Shown here: piece by piece, positions 1 through 11,061 of the stretch
Layout of the letters: the number at the start of each line of letters is the position of its first letter
Numbering within the stretch: the first letter of the stretch is position 1
NCBI GenBank assembly: GCA_029817715.1
Contig: JARUPY010000252.1
Span: 868,001-932,000 of the forward strand
Length of the DNA stretch: 64,000 nt
DNA from: Melastoma dodecandrum
Taxonomy: Eukaryota > Streptophyta > Magnoliopsida > Myrtales > Melastomataceae
Reading direction: 5' to 3'
The notes under the pieces: generated by a model
What the model saw: only the letters and a program-made list of their open reading frames with translations
Database searches by the model: none
What the model was told of the DNA's origin: nothing
Made by a program: the position numbers and the translations under genes

Positions 1-240
1 GCTTCAGGCCTTTTTAAACTTCTTTCTCTCTCCAGTGCGTCTAGCATGTTATTCACTATAGAGCCTACTTCCTTTGCCATTTGGTTTCGGCTTTCTAGAG
101 TTTCTGTACTCCCCTGAATTGTTAGCTGAGTTAAAATATCATTTATACTCTTGCTAATTCCAAAGGGAGACAATCTAGACTCTGAAACGAACTCCAATCG
201 TGAGGAGTTCCAGAAGGATTTCCCGAAGATTTTCCTTCTT
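1..240 (-). pseudogene. Possible broken reading frame at left edge
   Basis: On the minus strand an open frame of about 80 codons runs off the left edge, ending in residues like LDALERERSLKRPEA. A second frame begins at an ATG near 265 (MAEEGKSSGNPSG...) and would continue into the first only through a one-base shift near 190. This looks like a decayed, possibly retroelement gag-like, coding fragment. I recognise no family. It could also be chance or an exon of a gene lying outside the window. Confidence 0.2.
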
Positions 241-2690
241 CAGCCATGTCAAGGACTTAATTGAAACTTTTTCAAAATTTTTGGGCTAAACTAAGATTCT
301 AGAAAAGGTCAAAAATGGATGGGCAGTAAAAACGGAATTTTGGAACTCAATACCCTAAAGGACAAAATTTTTTGTTCTCTGGGGATAAATTGGAACTATC
401 CTCAACATCTGTCTACATATTCTGATTTCCTAGCCATGGTCACCTGGACATTGACGACTCGTGGTCCATTCTCGAGAGACCCGGAAAAAATTCATGTTCA
501 AATTTTAAGGTTTTTTCTGGTCGAGCTCGTCTTTGAACGGGCTCGGCTTTTTCCTTCAGTCGAGCTTCAGCCTGAGAAATGGAGTTTCACCCAGATCAAC
601 TCCAGTTTCTCGACCTTCCTGATCAAATCGAGCTCAAAGAATTTATAACACGACCATCAACACTAAATATTTACTCATTTCTTATGCCTATGTCCACAAC
701 AAATATTAATTCGCTCAGCTTTTTCCTGCACCTGAAATTTCAACCACATATTCATGCTCCTCGCAGTGGTACCGCGATTGATAATGTTTCCATGTTTTCT
801 TCAACAGGCTTAGAGATCTAAAAAGAACAAAGAATGTTTTGTATATAATATTCAAAATATTACAAATATGTCCGAGCAACTCCTCCTAAATGTCGAAGGC
901 ACTGCGAAGAACAAGCTCAATTTTAAAGATACCTATGGATATTCCAGGAAGATGAGCACTTTCGATCTAAACCCCAATGTGTGAAGCTCCCTTACAAGCA
1001 TATAAGGGAATCAACAATCTCAATCCAAAATCTGCTGTTGATGCTAGTCCAGAGATAGCCCACTTACGTTAAGTTTAAATGACAAGGTGGGGTGGGAGGG
1101 GGGGGACAGAAAAGGATAGAAAGAGAAGGGAATTCGATCTCACCTTTAATTTTTTTTTAAGTATGCTTGCTTTGGTGATAAGCCGGGGCCACTGAGTGGA
1201 ATAAGTAAAGCTACAAAGGAACGAGAGAGAGAGAGAGAGAGAAAAAAAGAAGAAGAAGAAGACAGATGGGAAAGACTTTTGAGGAGAGGGGCAGAAAAGG
1301 ACAAGACAGAAGGGACGTTGAGAGGTGGACAAAGGAAAAGAAGATATCAATTACTGTAGGCCAATAATTTGAGTGAGTTGGGATGGGATTGGATAAGATG
1401 CGGCAACAAGTACGGGAAATGGACCAGTCTCCAGAGGATAGATGGATCACTCAGACTCATATGGATGCATGCAGTGTTGCTTTTCTTTTTATCTCTTTCT
1501 GGGTGGGAGAAGGCTAGTGGGGATCTGAATCCGAGGGTCTAGTTGTTGTGTGTGAATGAAGTAACCCTACTCCACACCACTCTACTCTACTCCCCAATGC
1601 TTTTGCTGCAATTTCTGGTATTGGGAGAGCAGTGGATAGGGGGTTTCATGTAACTTCTAGAAGAGAAGTTTGGATAGATTATGGAGGAGACAAACGATTT
1701 ATAGAGAAATTTAGAGCAGGCCTTTTATTCATGGATGTTTATTTCTGGGACACAAACACAGTTCTTGGATAAGACAGGACTTACTACAACAACTAGCAAA
1801 AAACAGAAAGAAGACAGGACCCCAAGAAAAGATTTTAAAAGAAGGTTGGATTCCTTATCAGCCGATGAAGTGGGGAGTGATTAAAATGTTCATGGATACC
1901 ATAGGGTGGGGAGGAAGTACGAGGCCGAGCTGAAGAACAGTTTCTTCTGTCACCAAAGAACCCAACAATGGCTAATCACATGGTTCAACTGTGCTACACC
2001 TACAGTTTAATGAGGTTTCGTGGAATAAGTTAGGCTAGAGCTAGACTCTTTTCAAAGAAGGGTCAGCAGACTTCAGAGTAAAGATAGGTGTGAAGATTTC
2101 AAACCACAGGGAATAGAGAAATAATGGTGACCCGGTTTTGCTAAACATGATCTCTTGGTTTGAACTTACTCTGGTTGTCCTAATCAGGGATTACCGTACC
2201 TAATCTGGTAAAAAATCATGACCTGCAGTTTCCTAAAAGTGAAATCCAACAATTGCCCACTGGCCCATCAGACAGCAGCAGTCAAGAAAAACATCATTAA
2301 GGCAGAAGCTATGACTTCACACCTTACCAGTTTTCAACCAAAGGAAAAGGAGGGTGGGGGGGGGGGGAATATATAAATCCCCATTGGATAAAAAGAAGGT
2401 GCAGAATTTTTCCACAGAAAAATCCAGAAAAGAGGAATGGACATAACTAAATTGCACCCCAATCCAAAAAAGAAAGGAAGGGAAGGTGGTAATAATCACC
2501 TGATAAGCAAATCCCTCCCTGCCACCTGTCATTAGTTGCTCTAAATTCCCTGAACACAAGGGGAAGGAACAAAACAATCAACAAGAGGCATAGTCTTCTT
2601 CAAGACAAGATGTATGTTTTCTTGTTCTGGTGTCATTGTCAGCTCATTTAAGATTGGCAATGGAAAGAACCAATCCATAAAAAAGTTGCA
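241..2690. other. Intergenic, no gene recognised
   Basis: No supported gene. The stretch holds a GA microsatellite (1223-1242), a poly-G run near 2356-2368 and A/T-rich unique-looking DNA. The last few hundred bases are the upstream region of the D14 gene. Confidence 0.6.
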
Positions 2691-2692
2691 GC

Positions 2693-2700
2693 TATAAATA
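2693..2700 (+). promoter_or_regulatory. TATA box of the D14 gene
   Basis: The perfect TATAAATA lies 181 bases upstream of the D14 start codon, with a CCAAT motif about 25 bases further up. Transcription would begin near 2725. A short upstream ORF (ATG at 2722, encoding MKREDK and a stop) may fall at the very 5' end of the leader. Confidence 0.6.
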
Positions 2701-2880
2701 CTTCCTCACCAAATGACAAGGATGAAAAGAGAGGATAAGTAAACTTCAAGGTTGAACAATATCTCAGCCAATTGTAAGGAGGAGGAGGAGAAGAAGATAT
2801 CATTCCTGATTGGAAAGTCTCTCCTTTTTTTTTGTCTTCCTGTTCTTGTTCTGATAGCAAAGCTAGGATTACTTGTGAAA

Positions 2881-3811
2881 ATGGGCAACACAATACTGGA
2901 AGCATTGAATGTGCGTGTGGTTGGAACCGGCGACAAGTACCTGGTCTTGGCTCACGGTTCCGGCACTGACCAGTCGGCCTGGCAGCGCATCCTACCCTTC
3001 TTCACGCCTCACTACCGGATCATCCTCTACGACCTCATCTGCGCAGGAAGTGTGAATCCGGACTACTTTGACTTCCGGCGATACTCCACCCTCGATGCCT
3101 TTGTCGATGACCTGCTCAACATCCTCGACATGCTCGGCATCGGCCGTTGCTCCTATGTTGGCCACTCTGTGTCTGCCATGATCGGGATCCTTGCTTCCAT
3201 CCGCCGCCCCGACCTCTTCTCCAAGCTCGTCCTGATTGGTGCCTCTCCAAGGTAACTACTGGTTTCAGCTTCCGCTTCATTAGATTTAGATCGGATGGTT
3301 ACGGGTCGGTTAGCGCCCTAATTTCTATCGAACTAGGTTCCTGAACGACAAGGACTATCACGGGGGGTTCGAGCAAGGGGAGATAGAGAAGGTGTTCACG
3401 GCGATGGAGGCGAACTACGAGGCGTGGGTGAACGGGTTCGCACCCTTGGCAGTGGGGGGGGACGTGCCGGCGGCGGTGAGGGAGTTTAGCAGGACGCTGT
3501 TCAACATGAGGCCGGACATAACGCTGTTCGTCGCCCGTACCGTCTTCAACAGTGACCTCCGGGGGGTGCTGGGGCTTGTGAGGACGCCGTGCTGCATCAT
3601 CCAGACGGCGAAGGACGTGTCGGTGCCGGAGTCCGTGGCGGTCTACCTGAAGAACCACCTCGGCGGCCGGAACACTGTGGAGATGCTCAACGTCGAGGGC
3701 CACCTGCCGCACCTCAGCGCTCCCCTCCAGCTCGCCCAGGTCCTCCGGCGAGCTCTGAACCCCGGTGACGTCATCCGGTCCGGTCCAATCCGGTTCGGCC
3801 CGCCGCTTTGA
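2881..3811 (+). CDS. D14: Strigolactone receptor DWARF14 (alpha/beta hydrolase)
   Basis: Two exons, 2881-3251 and 3337-3811, encode 281 residues. The protein closely follows Arabidopsis and rice D14: [12 protein letters not shown] at the N terminus, [21 protein letters not shown] and FNMRPDI. The catalytic triad is intact: Ser96 in GHSVS, Asp217 in AKDVSVP and His246 in EGHLPHL. D14 binds and hydrolyses strigolactone and then recruits the F-box protein MAX2/D3 to degrade SMXL/D53 repressors, which limits shoot branching; it acts in nucleus and cytosol. The start is the ATG matching the family; the frame upstream has only a TTG. Two oddities: the usual HGFG motif reads HGSG (Ser27), and the C terminus runs about 12 residues past Arabidopsis D14. 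The closeness to D14 argues against KAI2 or DLK2. Confidence 0.95.
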
Positions 3812-4982
3812 TCATTCCACGATAAACTTTGGGGCCCGCTGGGTCGGGTGAAACGACGGCCGAGATCATTACACGTTGAAGTTAGTTACGTTTGACGGTT
3901 GAGAATTACGGTGGTATATGGAAAAGGACAAGGCGTTATAACATCGCCCTGTGGGACCATCCTTTCTTCTTTTCTTTTCTTTCTTTTAGTCGTGTCCCCA
4001 CCTCGTCCTACACCCACAAGTTTGGACTTCCCGTCGGAGCCTCTCCTTTTCTTTACACTTCTGTCCACTTCTTACAATTCCGGAGACGTTATGCAAAAAC
4101 TTTTACAGTTTTTTGGGGGAGCCTTCTCATTCTCGCCCACTTTGGCTGAAAATTCTTGTTGTCCCTCTCCTTTCGGAATGACACAGTCTCCTGGCTTCCG
4201 CCATTAAAACTGTTTGGAAACCTCCGTTCGTATCACTTTGGGGATTGATATCTGAACATTGATGGCATCACTGAGAGGTAAACAAAACTGAACAGGTTGG
4301 CTCGCCGTCACCTATGGCAAAGCATGTGCGACCATATCCCGAGAAAAAGACCACAAGCATAGGGTTTGATCACAGCTCTCGGGTAAAATATCAAACAGGT
4401 AAGCCAGTGCGATGGTACAAACTTGCTCATCAGAAGATGAATTACCAAAGGAACCCATAAAAGATTACCTTGAAACAAATGTGGCTTTCCTGTAGCAAAA
4501 GAGCGGAAAACGTTCCACTTGAAAAGATAGGTCTCCCTGCACCTTCATCGCCGTCTCTTGAAGAGCAAACCCCACAATTTCTCATCCACCATTCTATAGT
4601 CCCTGCATTACATTTTCTTTTTTATGGGTTCAAGCGAAGAAAATACAGAAGAAGCTCCACAAAATTCGCTATCATGTTAGAATGTCTGGAAATACTACCA
4701 CAGCCATGAGCCCAAAGGCTTTCTCCCACGAGGTCTGCAAAATCTGATCTTCAAATGATTCCTCAGTCAGGTAGGTATTCATGCATAAATCCTTGATGCC
4801 ACAGGAAAATCTAGATACATAAGGCACCCAATATTTCCCAGTGCGTTGTACCAGGACACATTGACACTGGCAGATGAAAGGTGGGGGTGCTTAGAACAAA
4901 TGCTAAGGTGGGTTTCTGCAAAGATTATATTACCCAAAGAAAACAAAACTCACCTTGACGAAGTATGAAGACGTGGGAAATG
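3812..4982. other. Intergenic between convergent D14 and CSA genes
   Basis: This is 3' flank of both neighbours, which point at each other. Several short open frames on both strands show no recognisable family or splice context. No repeat was noticed. Confidence 0.6.
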
Positions 4983-7900
4983 TCAGTCGCTCCAAGAATC
5001 TTCATTTCGAGAAGCATTTTCATCCTATTAAACATTCAAGCAACTTGAGGAATAACAGAAAAATCGCCTAGTAAAAATATGTTCAAGGACTTCTGTTGTA
5101 CCACTTGGGTTACTGGTGGAGACCACACAAGGATTTGCCGATCATTACCGCCTGTATATAACTCCTGCGGGTGATGATATGGATCAAATGATTTTCATAA
5201 ATAGGTAGGGAAATAAAACTCCAGCCGTTGATTGGGTCTGCCCTAGCTACAGAACTATTTGCACAAAGCTCCAGAAGAATAAGAGACAGGACCAAGGCTG
5301 TTAAAAACGAGATTCTACACAGGATCGAGAAGGAGATGCAAGATCGTAAATTCGTAGAATCGTAAGTAAAATGGGATCATAAAAAACTCGTCGGGATCTT
5401 GACTAATATGATTAAACTCGCCATAAACCGTAAACTCGTAAACTCGTCCGATCCTACACTCAGGATCACGATTTTGACAACCTTGGATGGGACTAAAAAG
5501 ACAGTCTATAGTAAAATTTGCCAGTTACAGCAAAAGCAAAGTGATTTGGATAGTTTAGCAGATGAAAATGAAGGATTTCTGAGAAACTATCTCGCATAAT
5601 GACCATTTATACCTGATCTTGTGAACTGTACCAGCAGCAATTCACATACTCATAATGGCCGCGAAATGTGTGGCAAGTCTTTCCTGTCCACCAATCAAAA
5701 CCCTGAAAAGCCAAGCAAAATTTTAATTATTTTGTGCCATCCACTTTAGCTAAATGAGGAAACTAGGACTGGAAAAAGTAACAGAAGGATGACTTCACGT
5801 ACTTTAACTGCTGTCATGCATGGAATGAAAACAAGGGCTGATTCCTGAGCAAGTGACATTTGTATTGGCTTGCTAGCCTGCAAGCGTACTGTTTCAAAGT
5901 TCACCAGGGTGTTGCAACCTGATTCAATGTCCCATAGCCGCAACCTTGAATCAGAGCCTGAAAGCATGGCCAAAGGGAAATACAGTCATGAAGGGAGTAC
6001 ACAATTTATGCCCCAGAGAAGTAGTACCAGCTTTATCTCTCGCAGTAATTACCTTCAACTGAAATAAGAAGTAGTTGTTACACACACTAGACTCATAGCC
6101 TTGTTTGACAGGATATTTTTCTGTGTCATAATCTTTCACTCCACAAATTGCAAGAGCGGACAGTTGAAAACAATTTGCACTTATTATGCTAGGGATTTTC
6201 AAGGCAATGAGTGCAATCTGTCATAGACCATGATCTATTGATGAACTACAGCAAGGGTAGGAACATCCCCCATACAGGAAAATACCCCTTCCGATTACAT
6301 CATGCAAAGATAGTCTAGCATCATGGCTTTACAAGGAGGAGAAAATATAACCTGCACTAAAAAGGTACATGCCATCTTCAGAAGCTCTAAGTCCAGTAAC
6401 TGCACCATAGTGAGCAGTTGCTCGGTCTTGACTAGACATCATTCCAGGATGCAACCTTTGTTTCATACCCTTCGCTGGAACTTTACCAGAAGAAAGATGC
6501 TTCGCTCCATTACCATGGACAGATTTCCGCAAGGATGCTGATGATTTCACGGACATGTTCCGTCCAGATATCGAGGATCGGGAAGTAGAGACCTGAACAG
6601 AAGGATCAAATGCAATCAACAATAAGAAATCAGGTGGAAAAAGAAAGGTACATCACTAGCTACACCGAGATAAATCTGGAAAAGGAATGATGAATGATAA
6701 GTTCCAATGGAGTAATATGATGCTCGACTTAGCAAACACAAAGCATCATATATGCTCCCCTGGTTGTCACATTGGCATTTCTCCAAAAGAAACAATGTTG
6801 AATAAAGCTGATGTTTGAAATTTTGAAGATGAAAACATTTCCAGAACTCGGAACAACCTTCGCCACAGCTGACAGCTCCAAGAAAGGAGGCCGCCTCCCA
6901 AGCTGAGAGTGAGACTGATCCAAAACATGGAAGCATCCTGCTCGTCTGATATCCCAAAAACGAATTGCCCCATCACAGCCTCCTGTTAGCAGGACCCACT
7001 CACTCGAAGTGGACCATTGCACTGTCATCACGCCATCTTCCACCACAAACCATTCAACAAAACTACAGTCAAACTTAAGCAAGCACTGGAAAATCAGAAG
7101 AATAATGCAGAGTACATATGTCCAAAGTGGCATGGCCTACAAGCAGTATTATTAATACAGTATGTGAATATCAAATTATCCAAGTAAATATGTCTTTACT
7201 GCACAACAAGCAGCAGAGTGATGCGAGTGAAACTATTGACCATGAAGCCTTTGTCAATTAGAACATCAGTTGCATTTCCAATTAAAATTGAACTAAGTAT
7301 TACAACCAAAAACAAGACAGTTACTAAACACTGTTGCATAAATATGAGCCCTGCCACGCACTAGCCAAAGAATACAGTCCACCGGGGTCGTCCCTTTCTC
7401 TATTTCTTACTAAATAATGGCCCTAAACTAGTTAGCTTACCACGGTGCCCAGACAATGTATGAGAGAATGCCCCGGAAGCAACATCACATAGTCGAACTT
7501 GTACATCCTCAGTTCCCACCGCGATAAGCATGTGAGAAGTAGCCAGGGAGGACATCGAGGTACTGTAAACTTTCCCGGGCATTTTAAAATTCATCACTGC
7601 CTGTCCAACCGAATTAAACTATCAGTGTACATAACCCAAGAAAAGGTAAAATAACAGCAGCCTGCAAACAACGAGATAAAAAAACAATCGCATCCAGACC
7701 ACATCAAAGCACCGTCCCATGACCTGAGTGGTGTTTGTATCCCAGACTTTTATGAGGTGATCATATGACCCCGTCACGAAAAGCCCCGTGTCAATGGGAT
7801 ACCATGTGGCAGATGAAACCGCATACTTGTGGCCGTGAGGATGTTGCTTGTCGACGACAAAAATGGGTCTGTGCTTCGCCATCAGCCCTCCACCCTCATA

Positions 7901-8252
7901 ATCCTGGGGTTTCTGAGCATCAAATACTGCGACGGACGCATCCGAAGCGCCCGACAGCAGATACCTGCCTTCAGTGGAATCGACCTGATCACAACCGTAA
8001 CCACATCAGTAGACATAAGCTCAAGAGACAACCCGGCCTTAAACGAAGTTACAATCATCGAAAACTCCGAGTATTATTCAGAAAGACCGACTAAAAAAGA
8101 ACCTGAAGGGAATTGACGGAGCCCTTGTGGGGGGAAACGATGTCCTTGGCGTTGGAGAGCTGGAGGGAGGTCGCACGACGGGATCTGACACGGCTCGAGA
8201 ATGAAAAAGGTGGGATCTTCCCGGACTCTCTCTTCTCGACCTCCTTCCACAT
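4983..8252 (-). CDS. CSA: CSA/ERCC8 WD40 protein for transcription-coupled repair
   Basis: Nine exons in minus order: 8252-8103, 7984-7724, 7600-7441, 7036-6858, 6592-6352, 5957-5803, 5702-5613, 5164-5114, 5024-4983. The lengths sum to 1329 bases, 442 residues. The start MWKEVEKRESGK matches plant CSA. WD40 signatures recur: HPHGHKYAVSSATWYPIDTG, FDHLIKVWDTNT-like, GGCDGAIRFWDIRRAG, GSDSRLRLWDIESG and GGNDRQILVWSP. CSA is the substrate receptor of a CUL4-DDB1 ubiquitin ligase that acts when RNA polymerase II stalls at UV damage. The final 42-base exon encodes an acidic tail ending EDSWSD, like the EDKDNWSD tail I recall from Arabidopsis. The exon 4/5 border is the least certain, and exon 8 has a second in-phase donor that would end it at 5105. 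Intron 7 holds a MITE-like insertion. Confidence 0.92.
5292..5486. mobile_element. MITE-like insertion in CSA intron 7
   Basis: The left end CCAAGGCTGTTAAAAACG and the reverse complement of the right end (CCAAGGTTGTCAAAATCG) pair with three mismatches over 18 bases, delimiting 195 bp. The inside is rich in short AACTCGTA/ATCGTAA-type words and has no coding potential. A small hAT-like or other terminal-inverted-repeat element is likely. No clear target duplication was seen. Confidence 0.5.
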
Positions 8253-9218
8253 CCTCCTCGGCCTCCGACGAGCATATCTAACTTCCCCGACAAGATCTGT
8301 AGGGATGACATCTTTGGTAGGAAAGTCAAGACCTCGGAAGCGAAGGTTTTGGATATGAGACGGGGCCCACATAGTCGAATGGCCGACACGTAGAACCATT
8401 CGAATTCCGCCACGTACTTCAAACCTTTTAATATGATATAAGCACATCTTAAACTGACGGACGCGATCAAACGGGTGATAACTTGGATTTTGAACTTCAC
8501 TGTTATTTCAATGAAGTAAATATAGTTTCTTACAATCAAGTGTAGAAATCATCGATAACTCATTCTCCGATGATTATGATGTCGGCGGCCATTTGTAGAG
8601 CACGGGGCTGCCGCTTCAGCTCTGTGGCGACGACTCTTTCTTCTTTCTTCTTCGTCGATTACCGCACTGCGATGTTCCCTATCCTTTTTAGTGACAGAAC
8701 CCCATACCTTTTCGTTGTGGTCACTCTAAGCTTACATGCTTAAGCTCACTTTTTCTGCCGCTAGCCTTCCCCTTCTGCTCGACAACTATGGGCACACAAT
8801 CACCCGAGCACATGTAACCGAACCAGGCGAAGGGGATCCAGTTCCAGTCAGAGCCCCTCTGGATGTGGATCATTAAATGGAACGAACGCAAACATAAAAG
8901 TGATACCATGAAACTCTTCAGACTAACAGCCGTCACATTTTACACTACACTGTTTCGATCTCTTGCGAGACCAAAAATGAATGGTAATCAAAACAAGTTC
9001 CTTCGGAAAACAAATCAATCCTAAACAGCATAAGTACCGATTCCCCTAGGGACATGCATGTTCTCAGTCCCCATCGCCAGTCTTCTGCCTTATGCTGCAC
9101 AAAAATGCTGGAAGGGATATATGGTCAAGCAATGAGCTATTGCCGTAGTGTTCCTGAATCCTATAACGCCGGAAAATCTAATAATTATTTACAGCTCCAT
9201 AAGGAGTCCACCAGTGAT
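8253..9218. other. Promoter region of CSA and 3' flank of F-box gene
   Basis: The stretch separates the CSA start from the stop of the next minus-strand gene. Open frames here are short and unrecognised. The sequence just upstream of the CSA ATG is the 5' leader and promoter; no TATA box stood out. Confidence 0.5.
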
Positions 9219-11061
9219 TCAATCGCCAGAACTTGTTACCAAATCAAGTAGACTACCATCTTCAGTCACATGCTTCAGGTCAATGATGAGACTATCCGTA
9301 AGGAACCCGAAGCGCAGCATTCCATCCATATACTGCCATATCTTTCCATCATTCGAGGGAAAATGAGCAAAGGCGGGTCCATCCATATCAGGAAGAGCAG
9401 ACTCAATGGGCGCGTTTACTGGCAAAATGCGACAGACTACCTCATTTTCAACCAAGGGATGGTTTTGACTATTGTTTGAAGACATCAACAGCGGAAGGCT
9501 TGTCCAACTATCGGAGAACTGAACTTCCTCGGAAGAAAATTTCAACTCCTGAGAAGTAGGTGCTGCCATCCAAAGAACAGGGGTGAACCCAGGGGAAGAG
9601 CTGTTTGATTCCCCAACCTTCTGGCATTTGATTCCCCTAAAATCATCGTAAGTCACGAGATAAAATCCCAACTTCAAATTACTGCCAATTCCCTGTAGAA
9701 GTAACCAATAAACAACACGCCTGATTAAAGGCATAAGCAGACAAATCGAAGTGCAGATTTTCTTCATATCTAACCATCCCGCCAAATTTCAACAACTGCT
9801 TACTGAGACTCTGGTACCCGCACTACATTCATGAACCTACATTACCATAATAAACACAAACCCAATTATCGGATGTCCTAATGGTTAGATAGACTATCTC
9901 CTTTGATAGAGAAGATAACTACATCAGCTCAATGCAAACGCCATACACATGACCAAGCAAGCAATGCAACTAAACTCACACCCAATGACAGAAACTGATA
10001 AACGGGTGTTCTAGAAGCATCAATCAGTCATGTAAAGGATTTGTCAAGCCCCTTTCATTCACCACGCACTGCCGATTCTAGTCAGATTACAGAAGATCCC
10101 AACTAACCAACCAAAAAAAGTAAAGAACTTTCTCCGAGATATCCACGATTGGTACCTTCCACAACCCCCGGAGAGGTCGAGACACCGTGGGGGAGCAATT
10201 GCCTACCCTCACAAAATGCAGCTCATCAAATCGCTTCTTTTTCCTCTCCCTCTCCCTCCTCCTCTGTCGCCTCCACACACCTCCACTGCCAGGGCTCATC
10301 CTGTTCGCGAAATGCTGATACATCTCCTTTGTATACGAATCCGGCAAGCCAGCCATCGCCTCAGCAACATCATCCCCGCTACCCTCCTCTCCATCATCCC
10401 CAACAAAGCTCCCCCCACTCGAGCTCCCACTACTACTAATGCCATCACTCCGCCGTCCTGGCTCCTCCGAATCCTCCACCAGCAAATGCTTACACCCCAA
10501 CGAAGAAACATTCACAGCGACCAATCCCGATTCCCCATCCACCAGATCCACTAACGCCTTCTCGGAATCGAGTCCCCTCCCCTTGGTATCCATGAAACAC
10601 AACCTCCGGCCCCTCTCGGAGAGGAACATCCACAGGAAAGGGGACTTGACGACGTCGTAACTCCCCTCCCGGGACGGATAAACCCTAGATCCGAGAAGGA
10701 AGGAGGGACTCCACTCCACGAGCAGCAAGGAAGGGACAGGTGCGTCGACGAGGCCATCTCCGTTGCCGCAGGGACGCCAGAATCCGGTGAGCGAATCGAG
10801 GTCGGAGAGGGCGGAGTAGAGGTGCTTGGAGGGGATCCGGCCACGACCCCAACCGTCGAGGCGGGTGATGGGGGAGAACCTTCGGCGGCAGAGGGAGGAC
10901 CACAGGGGGGAGTCGGGGGAGGAGTAGAGGGAGTAGAAGCGCTTGGAGGTGCAGCAGAAGATGGCGAGCTGAGAAGGGGGAAGGAAGGAGAGAATGGAGA
11001 GCTGGACGTCGTCGGGGAAGTCTGGGAAGGAGAGGCGATAGCGGTCGTCGTCTGAGGCCAT
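9219..11061 (-). CDS. F-box protein, At3g12350-like
   Basis: Two exons, 11061-10156 and 9692-9219, joined in phase 0 (WK then GIGSN), encode 459 residues. An F-box lies near residues 13-58 (FPDFPDDVQLSILSFLPPSQLA ... CCTSKRFYSLYSS...LW), the SKP1-binding module of SCF ubiquitin ligases. The middle has low-complexity Ser/Gly/Asp stretches (about 205-230) and a basic RRQRRRERERKKKR patch. The C-terminal part (GFYLVTYDDFRGIKC, GKIWQYMDGMLRFGFL, DLKHVTEDG) matches what I recall of Arabidopsis At3g12350. The substrate is unknown. The single intron (10155-9693) has normal GT/AG borders. Transcription runs away from the long gap to its right. Confidence 0.87.

Noticed and set aside
2752..2880. N-terminal extension of D14 from a TTG codon
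   Set aside because: No ATG is available and the family starts at the ATG at 2881.
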